The notes beneath the pieces were generated by a model. It had not been told where the DNA came from. It saw only the letters and a program-made list of their open reading frames with translations, and did not search any database. Positions 1 through 7,957 of a stretch of DNA of 16,702 nucleotides are shown here, piece after piece. The stretch is from CALGSZ01 sp042408955 (lineage in GTDB: Bacteria > Chloroflexota > Chloroflexia > Thermomicrobiales > UBA6265): contig JBHOQQ010000196.1 of assembly GCA_042408955.1 (NCBI GenBank), positions 1 through 16,702 of the forward strand, read 5' to 3'. The position numbers and the translations under genes are program-made. Each line of letters begins with the position of its first letter. The first letter of the stretch is position 1.

Positions 1-2
1 CA

Positions 3-44
3 GACTTCAGCATCTTCATGATGAGCGCGTATCATCTGGTGTGA
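3..44 (+). CDS. Possible C-terminal tail of an upstream gene (partial)
   Basis: Frame 3 is open from the window edge to a TGA at 42-44 and would encode the tail DFSIFMMSAYHLV. The stop sits 30 bases before the purD start, a normal spacing for a gene in the same transcript. Thirteen residues are too few to identify a family or prove coding. An alternative is that this stretch is simply the purD leader. Confidence 0.3.
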   Translation, partial: DFSIFMMSAYHLV

Positions 45-74
45 ACATTGACGGAGGACGAGGGAGAGAGCACG

Positions 75-1379
75 ATGGGGATGAAAATTCTGGTTGTCGG
101 TGGTGGGGCGCGGGAGCACGCCCTGGTGTGGAAGCTCGCGCAAAGCCCGCTGGCAGAAGCGCTCTATTGCGCGCCTGGCAACGCGGGAACCGAGGCGCTC
201 GCCACGAACCTTCCCCTGCGTGCCTCCGATATCGACGGTATCGTCGCGGCCGTGCGCGCCCATCGCATTGATCTTGTCGTCGTCGGCCCGGAAGAGCCGC
301 TGGCGCTCGGCATTGCTGACCGGCTTCGGGCCGAAGGGGTGGCCGTCTGTGGTCCGTCGGCCAGCGCGACGCGCATCGAGAGCAGCAAGGCGTGGGCCAA
401 GGCGCTGATGATGGAGGCTAACATCCCGACGGCGCGCGCTACCGTTGTCACTTCGGTCGCCGAGGGGCTTGTGGCCAGCGAGCAGATGGGCATGCCCGTG
501 GTCATCAAGGCCGATGGCTTGGCCGCCGGGAAGGGCGTCGTCATCGCGAACGACAGCGACGAGGCCTATCGGGTGCTATCCGCGTTTCTGGAGGATCGCG
601 CGCTGGGAGAGGCTGGCGCCACGGTCGTGATCGAAGAGTATTTGACGGGCCAGGAAGTTTCGGTGCTGGCTCTCACCGATGGCGAGACGATCATTCCGCT
701 GCCACCGGCCTGCGATTATAAACGCGTCTACGATGGAGATCGCGGCCCGAACACGGGAGGGATGGGCGCCTACGCTCCGCCGCCAGCAGTTGATGCAGCG
801 CTGATGGCGACCATCCGGGCAGCGATCCTCGAACCAACCATCCGGGCGATGGCGGCGCGGGGCGCTCCGGTGCAAGGAGTGCTGTACGCGGGACTGATGC
901 TGACCGCCAGCGGCCCGAAGGTCCTTGAATTCAACGCGCGCGTTGGCGATCCCGAGGCACAGGTGGTCTTGCCGATTCTGGATGCCGACCTCGTGATGCT
1001 TCTCGATGCAGTTGCGCGCGGAACGCTTGCAGCGATCGCCCCTCCTCCCCAACCGGTACGAGCAGCAGTCGGCGTCGTGCTTGCCTCCGGTGGATATCCG
1101 GGGCCGTACCAAACCGGAGTGCCAATCTCCGGTCTTGACCGGGTGCCTGAAGACGTGCTGGTCTTCCATGCCGGCACACGACGCGGTGCCGATGGCCGCA
1201 TCGTGACGGCGGGTGGACGCGTGCTGACGGTGGTCGGTACGGGGCCCGACCTCGCCAGCGCTCGCGAGCGAGCCTATGCCGGTGTTGAGGTTATCACCTT
1301 CGAGGGCGCCCAGTGGCGCCGCGATATCGCGCTGCGGGAGGTCGCGCCGCGTGCCGCTCTGGCATCAGATCCGCGCTAA
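75..1379 (+). CDS. purD: Phosphoribosylamine--glycine ligase (GAR synthetase)
   Basis: PurD is the cytoplasmic ATP-grasp ligase of de novo purine synthesis; it joins phosphoribosylamine and glycine using ATP to give GAR. The protein is 434 residues, the usual family length. Visible landmarks in order are the N-terminal nucleotide-fold start ILVVGGGAREHALVWKLA, the ATP-grasp loop VIKADGLAAGKGVV, the signature DYKRVYDGDRGPNTGGMGAY, and the metal-binding segment EFNARVGDPEAQVVLP. I chose ATG 75 because a purine-rich GAGGGAGAGAG lies just upstream and the protein then begins MGMKILVVGGG, like other PurD proteins. An in-frame TTG at 48 would add nine acidic residues with no family support. The gene converges on the CBS/PRC gene with a 16-base gap. 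No other purine gene is in the window. Confidence 0.97.
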   Translation: MGMKILVVGGGAREHALVWKLAQSPLAEALYCAPGNAGTEALATNLPLRASDIDGIVAAVRAHRIDLVVVGPEEPLALGIADRLRAEGVAVCGPSASATRIESSKAWAKALMMEANIPTARATVVTSVAEGLVASEQMGMPVVIKADGLAAGKGVVIANDSDEAYRVLSAFLEDRALGEAGATVVIEEYLTGQEVSVLALTDGETIIPLPPACDYKRVYDGDRGPNTGGMGAYAPPPAVDAALMATIRAAILEPTIRAMAARGAPVQGVLYAGLMLTASGPKVLEFNARVGDPEAQVVLPILDADLVMLLDAVARGTLAAIAPPPQPVRAAVGVVLASGGYPGPYQTGVPISGLDRVPEDVLVFHAGTRRGADGRIVTAGGRVLTVVGTGPDLASARERAYAGVEVITFEGAQWRRDIALREVAPRAALASDPR

Positions 1380-1395
1380 GAGAGTCCATTTCCCC

Positions 1396-2052
1396 TCAGG
1401 CAAGGTCGGGCAAGCGATCGACGTCTTCTTCGGTAATGTTCAACCAGATGCGATCCGTTTCGATCTGGGCGATCGCATCAACGGGAATGCGTTTGCGATG
1501 CTTGATGAGCACTCCTCTCCGGATCACCAGGTGCGTGATCCGGCCGAGTGTGTCTTGCGTGACCTCGTCTACCTCGCCGATCTTGTCGCCGTCGGCCCCG
1601 ACAACGTCCATCCCTCTCACAACGTGGATGATTGGTTCAACATCGATCGGATCGGAGGTCGCAACCGGCCCCTCAGCCTCTGGGCGCTCGATCTCCATGA
1701 GGACGAGCTGGGCGCGGTGGAGTTCTCCCACCAGCTCGCCCTGGTCGTTGACGACGGGAATCAGGTCGACATCCCCATCATGAACGAGCGCACGTGCCTC
1801 CGTAAGAGTCATATCCGCGCGCACCACGGGCATGTCCGCCGTCATCACGTCCCCGGCGGTTCGTCCCTCGGCCGCTGATCCAAGATCGCGCCAGCGGACG
1901 ATGCCCACCGGCCGCTTCCCCTCAACCACAATCATCGAGCGCAGCGTCTCGCCTTCAAGCCGGCGCCGCACAACGTCGGCGGGAGTCTCCGGCGTGACCG
2001 TTGCGATCGGTGCCACCATGACCTCTCCAACCGTCGGTTCTGGTTCGCTCAT
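1396..2052 (-). CDS. CBS-pair plus PRC-barrel domain protein
   Basis: This 218-residue protein has three recognisable parts. Residues 8-57 (VGEVMVAPIATVTPETPADVV ... PVGIVRWRDL) are one CBS motif. Residues 66-118 (AGDVMTADMPVVRADMTLTEA ... DLIPVVNDQGELVGEL) are a second, forming a Bateman pair that in related proteins binds adenine nucleotides. Residues 144-214 form a PRC-barrel (GMDVVGADGDKIGEVDEVTQD ... LVIRRG ... RIPVDAIAQI), a small beta-barrel seen in RimM, photosynthetic reaction-centre H subunits and many stress proteins. A good ribosome site (AGGAG and AGG) lies 6-16 bases before the ATG. A role as a soluble energy or stress sensor is inference; the substrate or partner is unknown. 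It diverges from the GYD-like gene across 358 bases. Confidence 0.88.
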   Translation of the reverse strand: MSEPEPTVGEVMVAPIATVTPETPADVVRRRLEGETLRSMIVVEGKRPVGIVRWRDLGSAAEGRTAGDVMTADMPVVRADMTLTEARALVHDGDVDLIPVVNDQGELVGELHRAQLVLMEIERPEAEGPVATSDPIDVEPIIHVVRGMDVVGADGDKIGEVDEVTQDTLGRITHLVIRRGVLIKHRKRIPVDAIAQIETDRIWLNITEEDVDRLPDLA

Positions 2053-2410
2053 TTCTGCCTCACTCCTCAGCCGATCGATTGCCGGATTCCAATCGTTGGG
2101 CTATCAGCGATGACTCATCAGCGCCTCGTGGGGCGGGATGCATCGCATTGCTTGCCCTGGCTGCGGATGGCTGACACCTAACAGCCCACGGTTACGTCTC
2201 GCCCAATCGCTTGCAAGGATACTCGTATGGAGGTTTTCTCTGCCGTGCTGCCCCGGATTCCCTTGGCACATTGCACGCGCATACCATTCCCGGTGCACAC
2301 AGAGAGGGGAGCGACGAGGCCGTCTGGCATCACCTGTGCACCGGCACGCGCCAGCCGGAGACATCCAACGGTGGCGACCGGTTTGTCCTGTGATACGAGG
2401 GGGGATAAGC
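2053..2410. other. Divergent intergenic region without a convincing gene
   Basis: These 358 bases separate the leftward CBS/PRC gene from the rightward GYD-like gene and should hold promoters for both. The frame of the GYD gene stays open back to 2138, but that extension has a Cys-, Arg- and Pro-rich composition and no ribosome site, so I treat it as noncoding. The most evident structure is a pair of 10-base inverted repeats at 2290-2299 and 2335-2344. No clear -35/-10 pair, riboswitch or tRNA was recognised. Confidence 0.6.
2290..2344. repeat. 10-base perfect inverted repeat (two GTGCAC sites)
   Basis: CCGGTGCACA at 2290-2299 pairs perfectly with TGTGCACCGG at 2335-2344 across 35 bases. Each arm contains the palindrome GTGCAC, whose centres are 43 bases apart, about four helical turns. 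It lies 67 bases before the GYD-like start. It could be a two-site operator with DNA looping or a stem in the 5' leader; the sequence does not decide between them. Confidence 0.5.
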
Positions 2411-2890
2411 ATGGCAGTGTTCATTCTGTTGACCGAAGTTGCTCCAGCGGCGGCCAATCCGGGAGAGCTCGCCGCGCTTGGTGATCTGGTCGCTGAACGC
2501 CTACGAGCGGAGTGCCCTCAAGCGCGCTGGCTTGCCAGTTATGCGACGTTCGGTCCTTGGGATTATCTTGACATCTTTGAAGCTCCCGACGAGACGATTG
2601 CAGCGCAGGTCGCGATGATCGTGCGCGGCTCTGCTCCGGCCCGGACCGAATTGTGGCCGGCGATTCCCTGGGAGCAGTTTCGCCAGGTGCTCCGGGCGGC
2701 GACAATCGGCAAGGCGCCAGGTACCGCGGCGCGCTGGCCCATGGAGGGTGAGCAAGCGCAGGAGCCCAACAGCGATTCCCTCGTCACCGAGGCGTCGGAG
2801 GCGTCGTTCCCAGCGAGTGATCCACCGTCGTATACGACAGGCCGCCAGGACCGGACCGCAGACGACGCTGGTGCGCAACCGAGTGGGTAG
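2411..2890 (+). CDS. Small GYD-like domain protein with C-terminal SFPASDPP tag
   Basis: The 159-residue protein starts at ATG 2411, five bases after a strong AGGGGGGA ribosome site. Residues 1-93 look like a GYD-type domain: a first strand MAVFILLTEV, an AxYATFGPWDYLDIFEAPD segment in place of the family's name-giving Gly-Tyr-Asp, then a helix and WPAIPWEQF. GYD proteins are small ferredoxin-like-fold proteins of mostly unknown function. Residues 100-122 are a low-complexity linker. Residues 128-143 carry EASEASFPASDPPSYT, closely resembling a short motif that I recall at the ends of many unrelated small bacterial proteins and whose role is unknown. The last 16 residues are polar and probably disordered. 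It sits 51 bases before the propeller gene. The domain call is moderate; function is unknown. Confidence 0.75.
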   Translation: MAVFILLTEVAPAAANPGELAALGDLVAERLRAECPQARWLASYATFGPWDYLDIFEAPDETIAAQVAMIVRGSAPARTELWPAIPWEQFRQVLRAATIGKAPGTAARWPMEGEQAQEPNSDSLVTEASEASFPASDPPSYTTGRQDRTADDAGAQPSG

Positions 2891-2921
2891 GACGCTAGCA
2901 GACGCTCACTCCTTTCGCACC

Positions 2922-2940
2922 TATGGCACAATGCGCCATA
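2922..2940 (+). promoter_or_regulatory. Inverted repeat and possible -10 before the propeller gene
   Basis: TATGGC (2922-2927) and GCCATA (2935-2940) form a perfect 6-base inverted repeat with a 7-base centre that contains CACAAT, a fair -10 match. The repeat ends one base before the next gene's ATG at 2942. No convincing -35 is present. If CACAAT is the -10, transcription would begin about at the start codon. Confidence 0.3.
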
Positions 2941-2941
2941 C

Positions 2942-4249
2942 ATGAGGGCACGGCGCCGGCTTACTCACTCGGTTGCATTGCTGATCGCGGTGGCGCACCT
3001 GGTGACGACCCAGGCTGGGAATCCGTTGCGCCTCGCGTCGAGCGACCTGGTCGATCCAGCGGCGTTCCAGGTCACGGTGTTCGCCGATCGCCTGTTCTTT
3101 CCGATGGGCTTGGCGCCACTGCCAGGCGATGCACTGCTGGTCGGTGTCAGCATCCCTACTGGCGGCAGCTTCTTCGCATCGACTGGAGCGCTCGTCCGGC
3201 TGGTTGACCGGGACCACGACGGCATCGCTGATGGTCCAGGGGTGCCGCTGGCCGAGGGCATCGGAGGAACGATCGTCGCCATCGCTCGGAGTGGGCAACT
3301 GGTCTTCGTCACGAGCGCCGCCATCGATCAGGAGCAGATCTTGGTATTCCGCCGGGGACGGTCCTGGGCGGAGCCACTGACATTCGCTGGCGCGATCAAC
3401 TTCGCCTTTCCGGGCTTCCTTCACCGGACGTACGGACTGGCGGCTCGCCCGGTGCCTGGCCGGCCAAACCACCACGAAGTGATATTCAACATCGGCGCGG
3501 CAGGAAACGACGCCGGGGGTGGCGTCGCCCGCGCGAGCGGCCTGATCGAAGCCGAGCTACCCGACAGCAGCCTGTACCGGGTAATCATTGAGGACACGGG
3601 AACGGAGCTCCGCGCCTCCGAGCCGGAGCAGATCGCCACCGGCTTGCGGAATGCGTCCGCCATCGTCTTTACGCCGTCTGGTGATCTCCTGTTTCTTGAC
3701 AATGGCATCGACACACCGGGCAACGAGTTGGTTGCACTCAGCGCGGATGAGCTCAATCGGATTCCGGCCGCCGAGATTGGCGGAACGGTCGAAGACTTCG
3801 GATTTCCCCATACCTATATTGATTACCACTCGGGTGTGCCAGCCGGCGAGGGAGGCATAGCGCCAGAGATCGCCTTCGTGCCCGTGCGCGATTCGGAGAG
3901 TGAAGGAGCAAGCTCGCTTGCGCTTGCTCCGGCAGGATTTCCCAAGGGCCTGAGCAGCGGGGTCTTTGCCGGGTTTCATGGTCAGTGGGATCTCACGGGT
4001 CTTGCCAATGAGGAGAATCCCGTCGTTTACGCCGACCCGGTCCAACACACTATCGTGCCATTTGTCGCGAATGATGATCCCATCGTCGGGCATATCGACA
4101 GCCTCGTATCAACAGAAACGACGCTTTATCTCGCCGATCTCTGTGGCGGACCGCAAGGTTCGCTGTCCACGGCCGAACCTTGTGGCACGATCTACGCGAT
4201 TCGGGCGAAGCACTACGGCCAACGTGATCAAGCGAGACAACGTTTGTAG
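2942..4249 (+). CDS. Exported glucose/sorbosone dehydrogenase-like beta-propeller protein
   Basis: This 435-residue protein has a signal peptide (Arg-rich MRARRRLTHS followed by the hydrophobic stretch VALLIAVAHLV and a likely cut after TTQA), so it acts outside the membrane. The rest fits the soluble PQQ-dependent sugar dehydrogenase family, a six-bladed propeller. H161 in FLHRTYGLAARP sits where the family has its conserved His, followed by HHEVIFNIGAAGND, then LRNASAIVFTPSGDLLFLDNG, EDFGFPHTYIDY and FAGFHGQWD, each matching a conserved strand. These proteins oxidise sugars with PQQ, but many members are uncharacterised, and no PQQ synthesis gene is seen here. No ribosome site precedes ATG 2942, so the mRNA may be leaderless. 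Its stop codon lies inside the repeat cluster that precedes the kinase gene. Confidence 0.8.
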   Translation: MRARRRLTHSVALLIAVAHLVTTQAGNPLRLASSDLVDPAAFQVTVFADRLFFPMGLAPLPGDALLVGVSIPTGGSFFASTGALVRLVDRDHDGIADGPGVPLAEGIGGTIVAIARSGQLVFVTSAAIDQEQILVFRRGRSWAEPLTFAGAINFAFPGFLHRTYGLAARPVPGRPNHHEVIFNIGAAGNDAGGGVARASGLIEAELPDSSLYRVIIEDTGTELRASEPEQIATGLRNASAIVFTPSGDLLFLDNGIDTPGNELVALSADELNRIPAAEIGGTVEDFGFPHTYIDYHSGVPAGEGGIAPEIAFVPVRDSESEGASSLALAPAGFPKGLSSGVFAGFHGQWDLTGLANEENPVVYADPVQHTIVPFVANDDPIVGHIDSLVSTETTLYLADLCGGPQGSLSTAEPCGTIYAIRAKHYGQRDQARQRL

Positions 4250-4286
4250 ACATTTCTACATTGCAGCGCAATTTCGTCTACAATGC
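4244..4286 (+). promoter_or_regulatory. Repeat cluster and candidate promoter/operator for the kinase-regulator gene
   Basis: Three copies of one hexamer occur: TGTAGA (4245-4250), TCTACA (4255-4260) and TCTACA (4277-4282). The first two make a perfect 6-4-6 palindrome. The first and third extend to an 8-base inverted repeat, TTGTAGAC and GTCTACAA. The second and third extend to a near-identical direct repeat (TCTACATTGC, TCTACAATGC) exactly 22 bases apart, two helical turns. TACAAT at 4279-4284 resembles a -10 box, which supports a start downstream at 4328. No good -35 is visible, as would suit an activator-dependent promoter. Confidence 0.5.
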
Positions 4287-4327
4287 CGAGGAAGCTTCGC
4301 GAGCGTCGCGTGATGGTGGAGCGTGCC

Positions 4328-6736
4328 ATGACCGCCACATCCGGGCGTCAGACGAGCCAGGGGCACAACGATTCCACCAGAGGCGAGCAGCCGCTTACAG
4401 CCCTCGCGCACCTCGCCGCGCAGCCCTTCTCAACCCTTGACGAGCTTATTGACGCCACCCTGAGGCTCATCAGCGACATGACCGGCGCCCAACTGGCAAT
4501 GATCCACCGTCTCGATGGTGAGGTCATCGTCGTCACGCATATGCACGATCGAATCGGCTTGGGCGTCCGGCCACCGGTCACCGTGCCTCGTGTGGCGACA
4601 TTTTGCGATCGTGTTTTGGCGACACTCTCGCCTTTGATTGTGCTCGACGCGGATCAGGAGCCGTACCGGCATCTGCCAGGCAAGCAACTCGTCGGCACGA
4701 AGTCGTACATTGGCGTGCCGATCGTGCTTGCCGGTGGGCGAGTGTATGGCACGCTCTGCGCTCATGACCGGCGCTCACTCGCGCTCGGGCCGGAGCAGGC
4801 TGATCTGCTCCTTGTGCTCGCTCGCATCGTTGCGTCTCATCTGGAGCGCGAGGAAGTCATGCAGGCGCAGGGGCAGATGGCCAGCCGGCTGGCGGCGCGC
4901 AACGCCGATCTCGCCGATGCGGTCAGCAAGCTGAAAGCCCTGCAAGCCATTACTGACCACATCGCCGCGCAGCTTGATCTCCGATCGCTGCTGGAAACAG
5001 TTGTCGAAAGTGCCGTCCGCCTGCTCGGTGCCCAAGGCGGCGCGATCAGCCTGATCGGACCGAGCCTGGATGCGCCTCGCCGCCTCACCGCCACATACAA
5101 CCTGCCCGAGAGTTTGCGCAACGAAGATATCCCAGCGGGAGCCGGGCTCATGGGGCAGGTTTTTGCCGCACAAGGACCCGTCATCGTCAGCCGCTATGAG
5201 GCAATCGACCGTCCGCTGCCCCACCGCGAATTTCACGAACTCTCCCCTTGGGTTGCCGTGCCCATCTGGTGGCAAGGCGACATCATCGGCACCTTTGGGA
5301 TTGGTGCGGGTGACGGTGAGCGAGCGTTCAACGACCACGATGTCGAGCTTCTCATGATGCTCGCCAAGCATGCCGCGGTGGCGATCGAAAATGCGCGGTT
5401 GCACGCCACAGCCAGGGAGCTTGGTGCCGCTGCCGAGCGCAATCGTCTCGCCGCGGATATCCACGACACGCTGGCCCAGTCGCTCCTTGCGCTCATCTTT
5501 CAGCTTCGGGTTGCCAAGGTCCTGGCTCGCACATCGCCAGACCGCGCCGTTGCGGAGCTTGCCGAGGCCGAGGAGCGCGCTCGTGCCGCGCTGGAAGAAG
5601 CGCGCCGCTCCGTCTGGAACCTGAGCCCCGCCTCGCTGGAGGCAGGCTCCCTGGTGGAAGCGCTACAGGGAGAGCTTGCTGCCTCCGCGCGGGCTGGACT
5701 CCCCGGCCGCCTCGTCGTCACCGGAAGTACGCGGCCCCTGCCACCAGAATCCCAATTCGCCTTGTTCCGGGTTGCCCAGGAGGCCCTGGCAAATGCGCGC
5801 AAACATGCCCTTGCCAGCCAGGCCGAGGTTCGTCTGGACTACGGACCGGATGGCGTGACCTTGACGATCGCCGACAATGGCGCCGGGTTCGAGCCCACTG
5901 GTGTCAGCCATGGCGTTCCCCGTCCCGATCACGGCTTCGGCTTGGCGGGCATGGCACATCGTGTCAAACGCGTGGGCGGCACCTTTCAGGTCATCAGCGA
6001 TCCCGCGGCGCGCGCTGGAACGGACGTCATTGCCGCCGTGCCGTATGCCTTGCCAGAGACTGCCGCTGAAACTGCTGAGTCTCCCGCGCGACCCGTTGGA
6101 CGCGCGATCCGTGTCATCGTGGCGGACGATCATCCGGCAACGCGCTCTGGTGTCATTGCCTTGCTTGAAACGCAGCCGGATATCGTCGTCGTTGGAACGG
6201 CAGCCAATGGTGAAGAGGCACTCGGACTCACCGAGGCGCTCAGACCGGACATCTTGATGATTGACTTGCGCATGCCCAAACTCGGGGGAGTCGAGGCCAT
6301 TGCTCGCCTGGGCAGACTCGGCTTGCCAACGAAAGCAATCGCCGTCACCACCTTTGCCCAGGATGAGCTTGTCTTGCAGGCGATGCGGGCAGGCGCACGA
6401 GGGTATCTCCTCAAAGATGCCAGTGCTGAGGAGCTTGCCACCGCCGTGCGCATCGTCCAGGCAGGCGGCACGCTGCTCACGCCCGCGATCGCACAGAAGG
6501 TGGCGGAAAGCTTGTCGGCGCGGGAGCGATTGACACCACGGGAGCGGGAAGTGCTTGCGCTGCTGGCGCGTGGCCTGCCAGATAAGGAAATTGCTGCGGA
6601 GCTTCACCTCAGCGTGAAAACGGCGAATTTCCATGTGGCCAACATTCTAGGCAAGCTCGGCGCCCAGAACCGGGCCGATGCAGTCCGTGTGGCCTTCGAG
6701 CGCGGACTCCTTGCAGACGGGTCCTCTCCCGGATGA
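4328..6736 (+). CDS. One-polypeptide two-component system: GAF-GAF-HisKA_3-HATPase-REC-LuxR HTH
   Basis: The 802-residue protein contains sensor, kinase and DNA-binding response regulator in one chain. GAF domains occupy about 33-180 and 205-355, joined by a helical segment. The HisKA_3 domain has RLAADIHDTLAQSL with phospho-acceptor His379. The HATPase is at about 475-570, with N-box QEALANARKHA, G1 DNGAGF and a GFGLAGM G2-like box. The receiver begins at residue 594 (VIVADDHPATRSG) with phospho-acceptor Asp646 in MIDLRMPKLGG. The LuxR/NarL helix-turn-helix starts at 735 (LTPREREVLALL). No transmembrane segment is seen, so it is cytosolic. NarL-type kinases and regulators are normally two proteins; here there is no stop or frame change between them. 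I chose ATG 4328 because GGTGGAG lies six bases upstream; the frame opens at 4283, but that ATG overlaps the -10-like TACAAT. The signal sensed is unknown. Confidence 0.92.
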   Translation: MTATSGRQTSQGHNDSTRGEQPLTALAHLAAQPFSTLDELIDATLRLISDMTGAQLAMIHRLDGEVIVVTHMHDRIGLGVRPPVTVPRVATFCDRVLATLSPLIVLDADQEPYRHLPGKQLVGTKSYIGVPIVLAGGRVYGTLCAHDRRSLALGPEQADLLLVLARIVASHLEREEVMQAQGQMASRLAARNADLADAVSKLKALQAITDHIAAQLDLRSLLETVVESAVRLLGAQGGAISLIGPSLDAPRRLTATYNLPESLRNEDIPAGAGLMGQVFAAQGPVIVSRYEAIDRPLPHREFHELSPWVAVPIWWQGDIIGTFGIGAGDGERAFNDHDVELLMMLAKHAAVAIENARLHATARELGAAAERNRLAADIHDTLAQSLLALIFQLRVAKVLARTSPDRAVAELAEAEERARAALEEARRSVWNLSPASLEAGSLVEALQGELAASARAGLPGRLVVTGSTRPLPPESQFALFRVAQEALANARKHALASQAEVRLDYGPDGVTLTIADNGAGFEPTGVSHGVPRPDHGFGLAGMAHRVKRVGGTFQVISDPAARAGTDVIAAVPYALPETAAETAESPARPVGRAIRVIVADDHPATRSGVIALLETQPDIVVVGTAANGEEALGLTEALRPDILMIDLRMPKLGGVEAIARLGRLGLPTKAIAVTTFAQDELVLQAMRAGARGYLLKDASAEELATAVRIVQAGGTLLTPAIAQKVAESLSARERLTPREREVLALLARGLPDKEIAAELHLSVKTANFHVANILGKLGAQNRADAVRVAFERGLLADGSSPG

Positions 6737-6746
6737 CCGTGGGTGG

Positions 6747-7889
6747 TCAGGCGGGAGTGGGCAGCGCCTGCTGGTGCTGAGCGCGCAACTGCCCGCACGC
6801 CGCCGCAATGTCAACGCCACGCGAGTAGCGCACGGTGGTCGGGACCCCAGCGGCGCGCACGATCGAGGCAAACCGCTCGATGCCTTCTCGGTCGGGGCGC
6901 TCATACGGCAAGACATCGACCGGGTTCAACGGGATCAGGTTCACGTGGCAAAGCATGCCGCGCACCAGCGTACCGAGCTCGCGTGCGATCTCGTCCGCAT
7001 CGTTGATGCCTTTCATCAGGGCATATTCGAACGAGACGCGCCGTCCCGTCTTCTCGATATACCGCCGGCAGGCCGCAAGCAGATCGGCAATGGGATACCG
7101 CCGGTTGATCGGCACCAACCGGCTGCGAAGCTCATCGTTCGGTGCATGAAGGGAAACAGCCAAATTGACCTGATACGGCTCGTCTGCCAGCCGGTCAATG
7201 AAGGGAACCACGCCCGACGTCGAGATCGTCATGCGCCGTGCTCCGAAGTTGAATCCGTGCGGCTCATGAAGAATAGCGACCATCTTCATTGTCGCTTCGT
7301 AGTTGTGGAACGGCTCGCCCATGCCCATCATGACCAGGTTCGTCAGCGAGCGTCCCCGGCGTCGCGCCTCACGCGCGGCATCGACAGCCTGCTGCACCAT
7401 TTCCCCGGCCGTCAAATTCCGCTTCAGTCCTTCCAGCCCAGTTGCGCAAAACGCGCAGCCGACGGCGCAGCCTACTTGGCAGGAGACACAGACGGTTGCC
7501 CGGTCCGGATAGAGCATCAGGACGGCTTCGACGAACTGGCCATCATGCGTCCGGTACAACGTCTTGATCGTCTCGCCATCGTCGCTGGTTACTGCCCGCA
7601 CCGGGGTCATCGTTGCGATGGGCAGCAGCATTTCGAGGTCGTGCCGCAGCGACCGAGGCAGATTTGTCATCGCGGCATAATCGGAGACTAACTGCTTATA
7701 GGCCCACGCGAAGATCTGCCGTGCTCGGTAGGCCGGCTGTCCAAGAGCGACGAGCCGTTCCGCGAGTTCTGGCAGCGTCAGGTCGTAGAGGGAGACCGGC
7801 CTATCTCGCCGGGGAACGGCGATGCGAGCCGGGCGGGAGGCGCGTTCGGTTTCCTTCGTCACAAGTGGCTGCGACACAACACTTTCCAT
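6747..7889 (-). CDS. rlmN: 23S rRNA/tRNA adenine-C2 methyltransferase (radical SAM)
   Basis: RlmN methylates C2 of A2503 in 23S rRNA (and A37 of some tRNAs) by radical SAM chemistry. The 380-residue length fits the family. The 4Fe-4S motif CAVGCAFC gives C141, C145 and C148, and the C-terminal RGVDIAAACGQL supplies the methyl-carrying C365. E121 in QFVEAVLM matches the conserved Glu. MMGMGEPFHNY is the SAM-binding GEP stretch, and ISTSGVVPFIDRLAD and SLHAPNDELRSRLVPINRRYP are further family segments. The presence of C365 and the overall pattern favour RlmN; a Cfr-type resistance enzyme is not specifically excluded by eye but is less likely in this setting. The ribosome site before ATG is weak. 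It converges on the kinase gene with a 10-base gap. Confidence 0.96.
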   Translation of the reverse strand: MESVVSQPLVTKETERASRPARIAVPRRDRPVSLYDLTLPELAERLVALGQPAYRARQIFAWAYKQLVSDYAAMTNLPRSLRHDLEMLLPIATMTPVRAVTSDDGETIKTLYRTHDGQFVEAVLMLYPDRATVCVSCQVGCAVGCAFCATGLEGLKRNLTAGEMVQQAVDAAREARRRGRSLTNLVMMGMGEPFHNYEATMKMVAILHEPHGFNFGARRMTISTSGVVPFIDRLADEPYQVNLAVSLHAPNDELRSRLVPINRRYPIADLLAACRRYIEKTGRRVSFEYALMKGINDADEIARELGTLVRGMLCHVNLIPLNPVDVLPYERPDREGIERFASIVRAAGVPTTVRYSRGVDIAAACGQLRAQHQQALPTPA

Positions 7890-7957
7890 AACACAAAGCT
7901 TACCATGAGAGCAGCGAGATAAGGAGTCAGAGATGAGGGAGCGTTCAGCTAGCAGGC

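Noticed and set aside
2138..2410. N-terminal extension of the GYD-like gene
   Set aside because: No ribosome site, unlike composition, and the domain begins naturally at ATG 2411 behind a strong ribosome site.
5663..6634. A 323-codon open frame on the minus strand
   Set aside because: It is antisense to the HATPase and receiver domains of the kinase fusion, and its composition and lack of motifs mark it as a shadow frame.
6678..7691. A 337-codon open frame on the plus strand
   Set aside because: It overlaps the end of the kinase gene and lies antisense to rlmN, whose catalytic residues are all identifiable.
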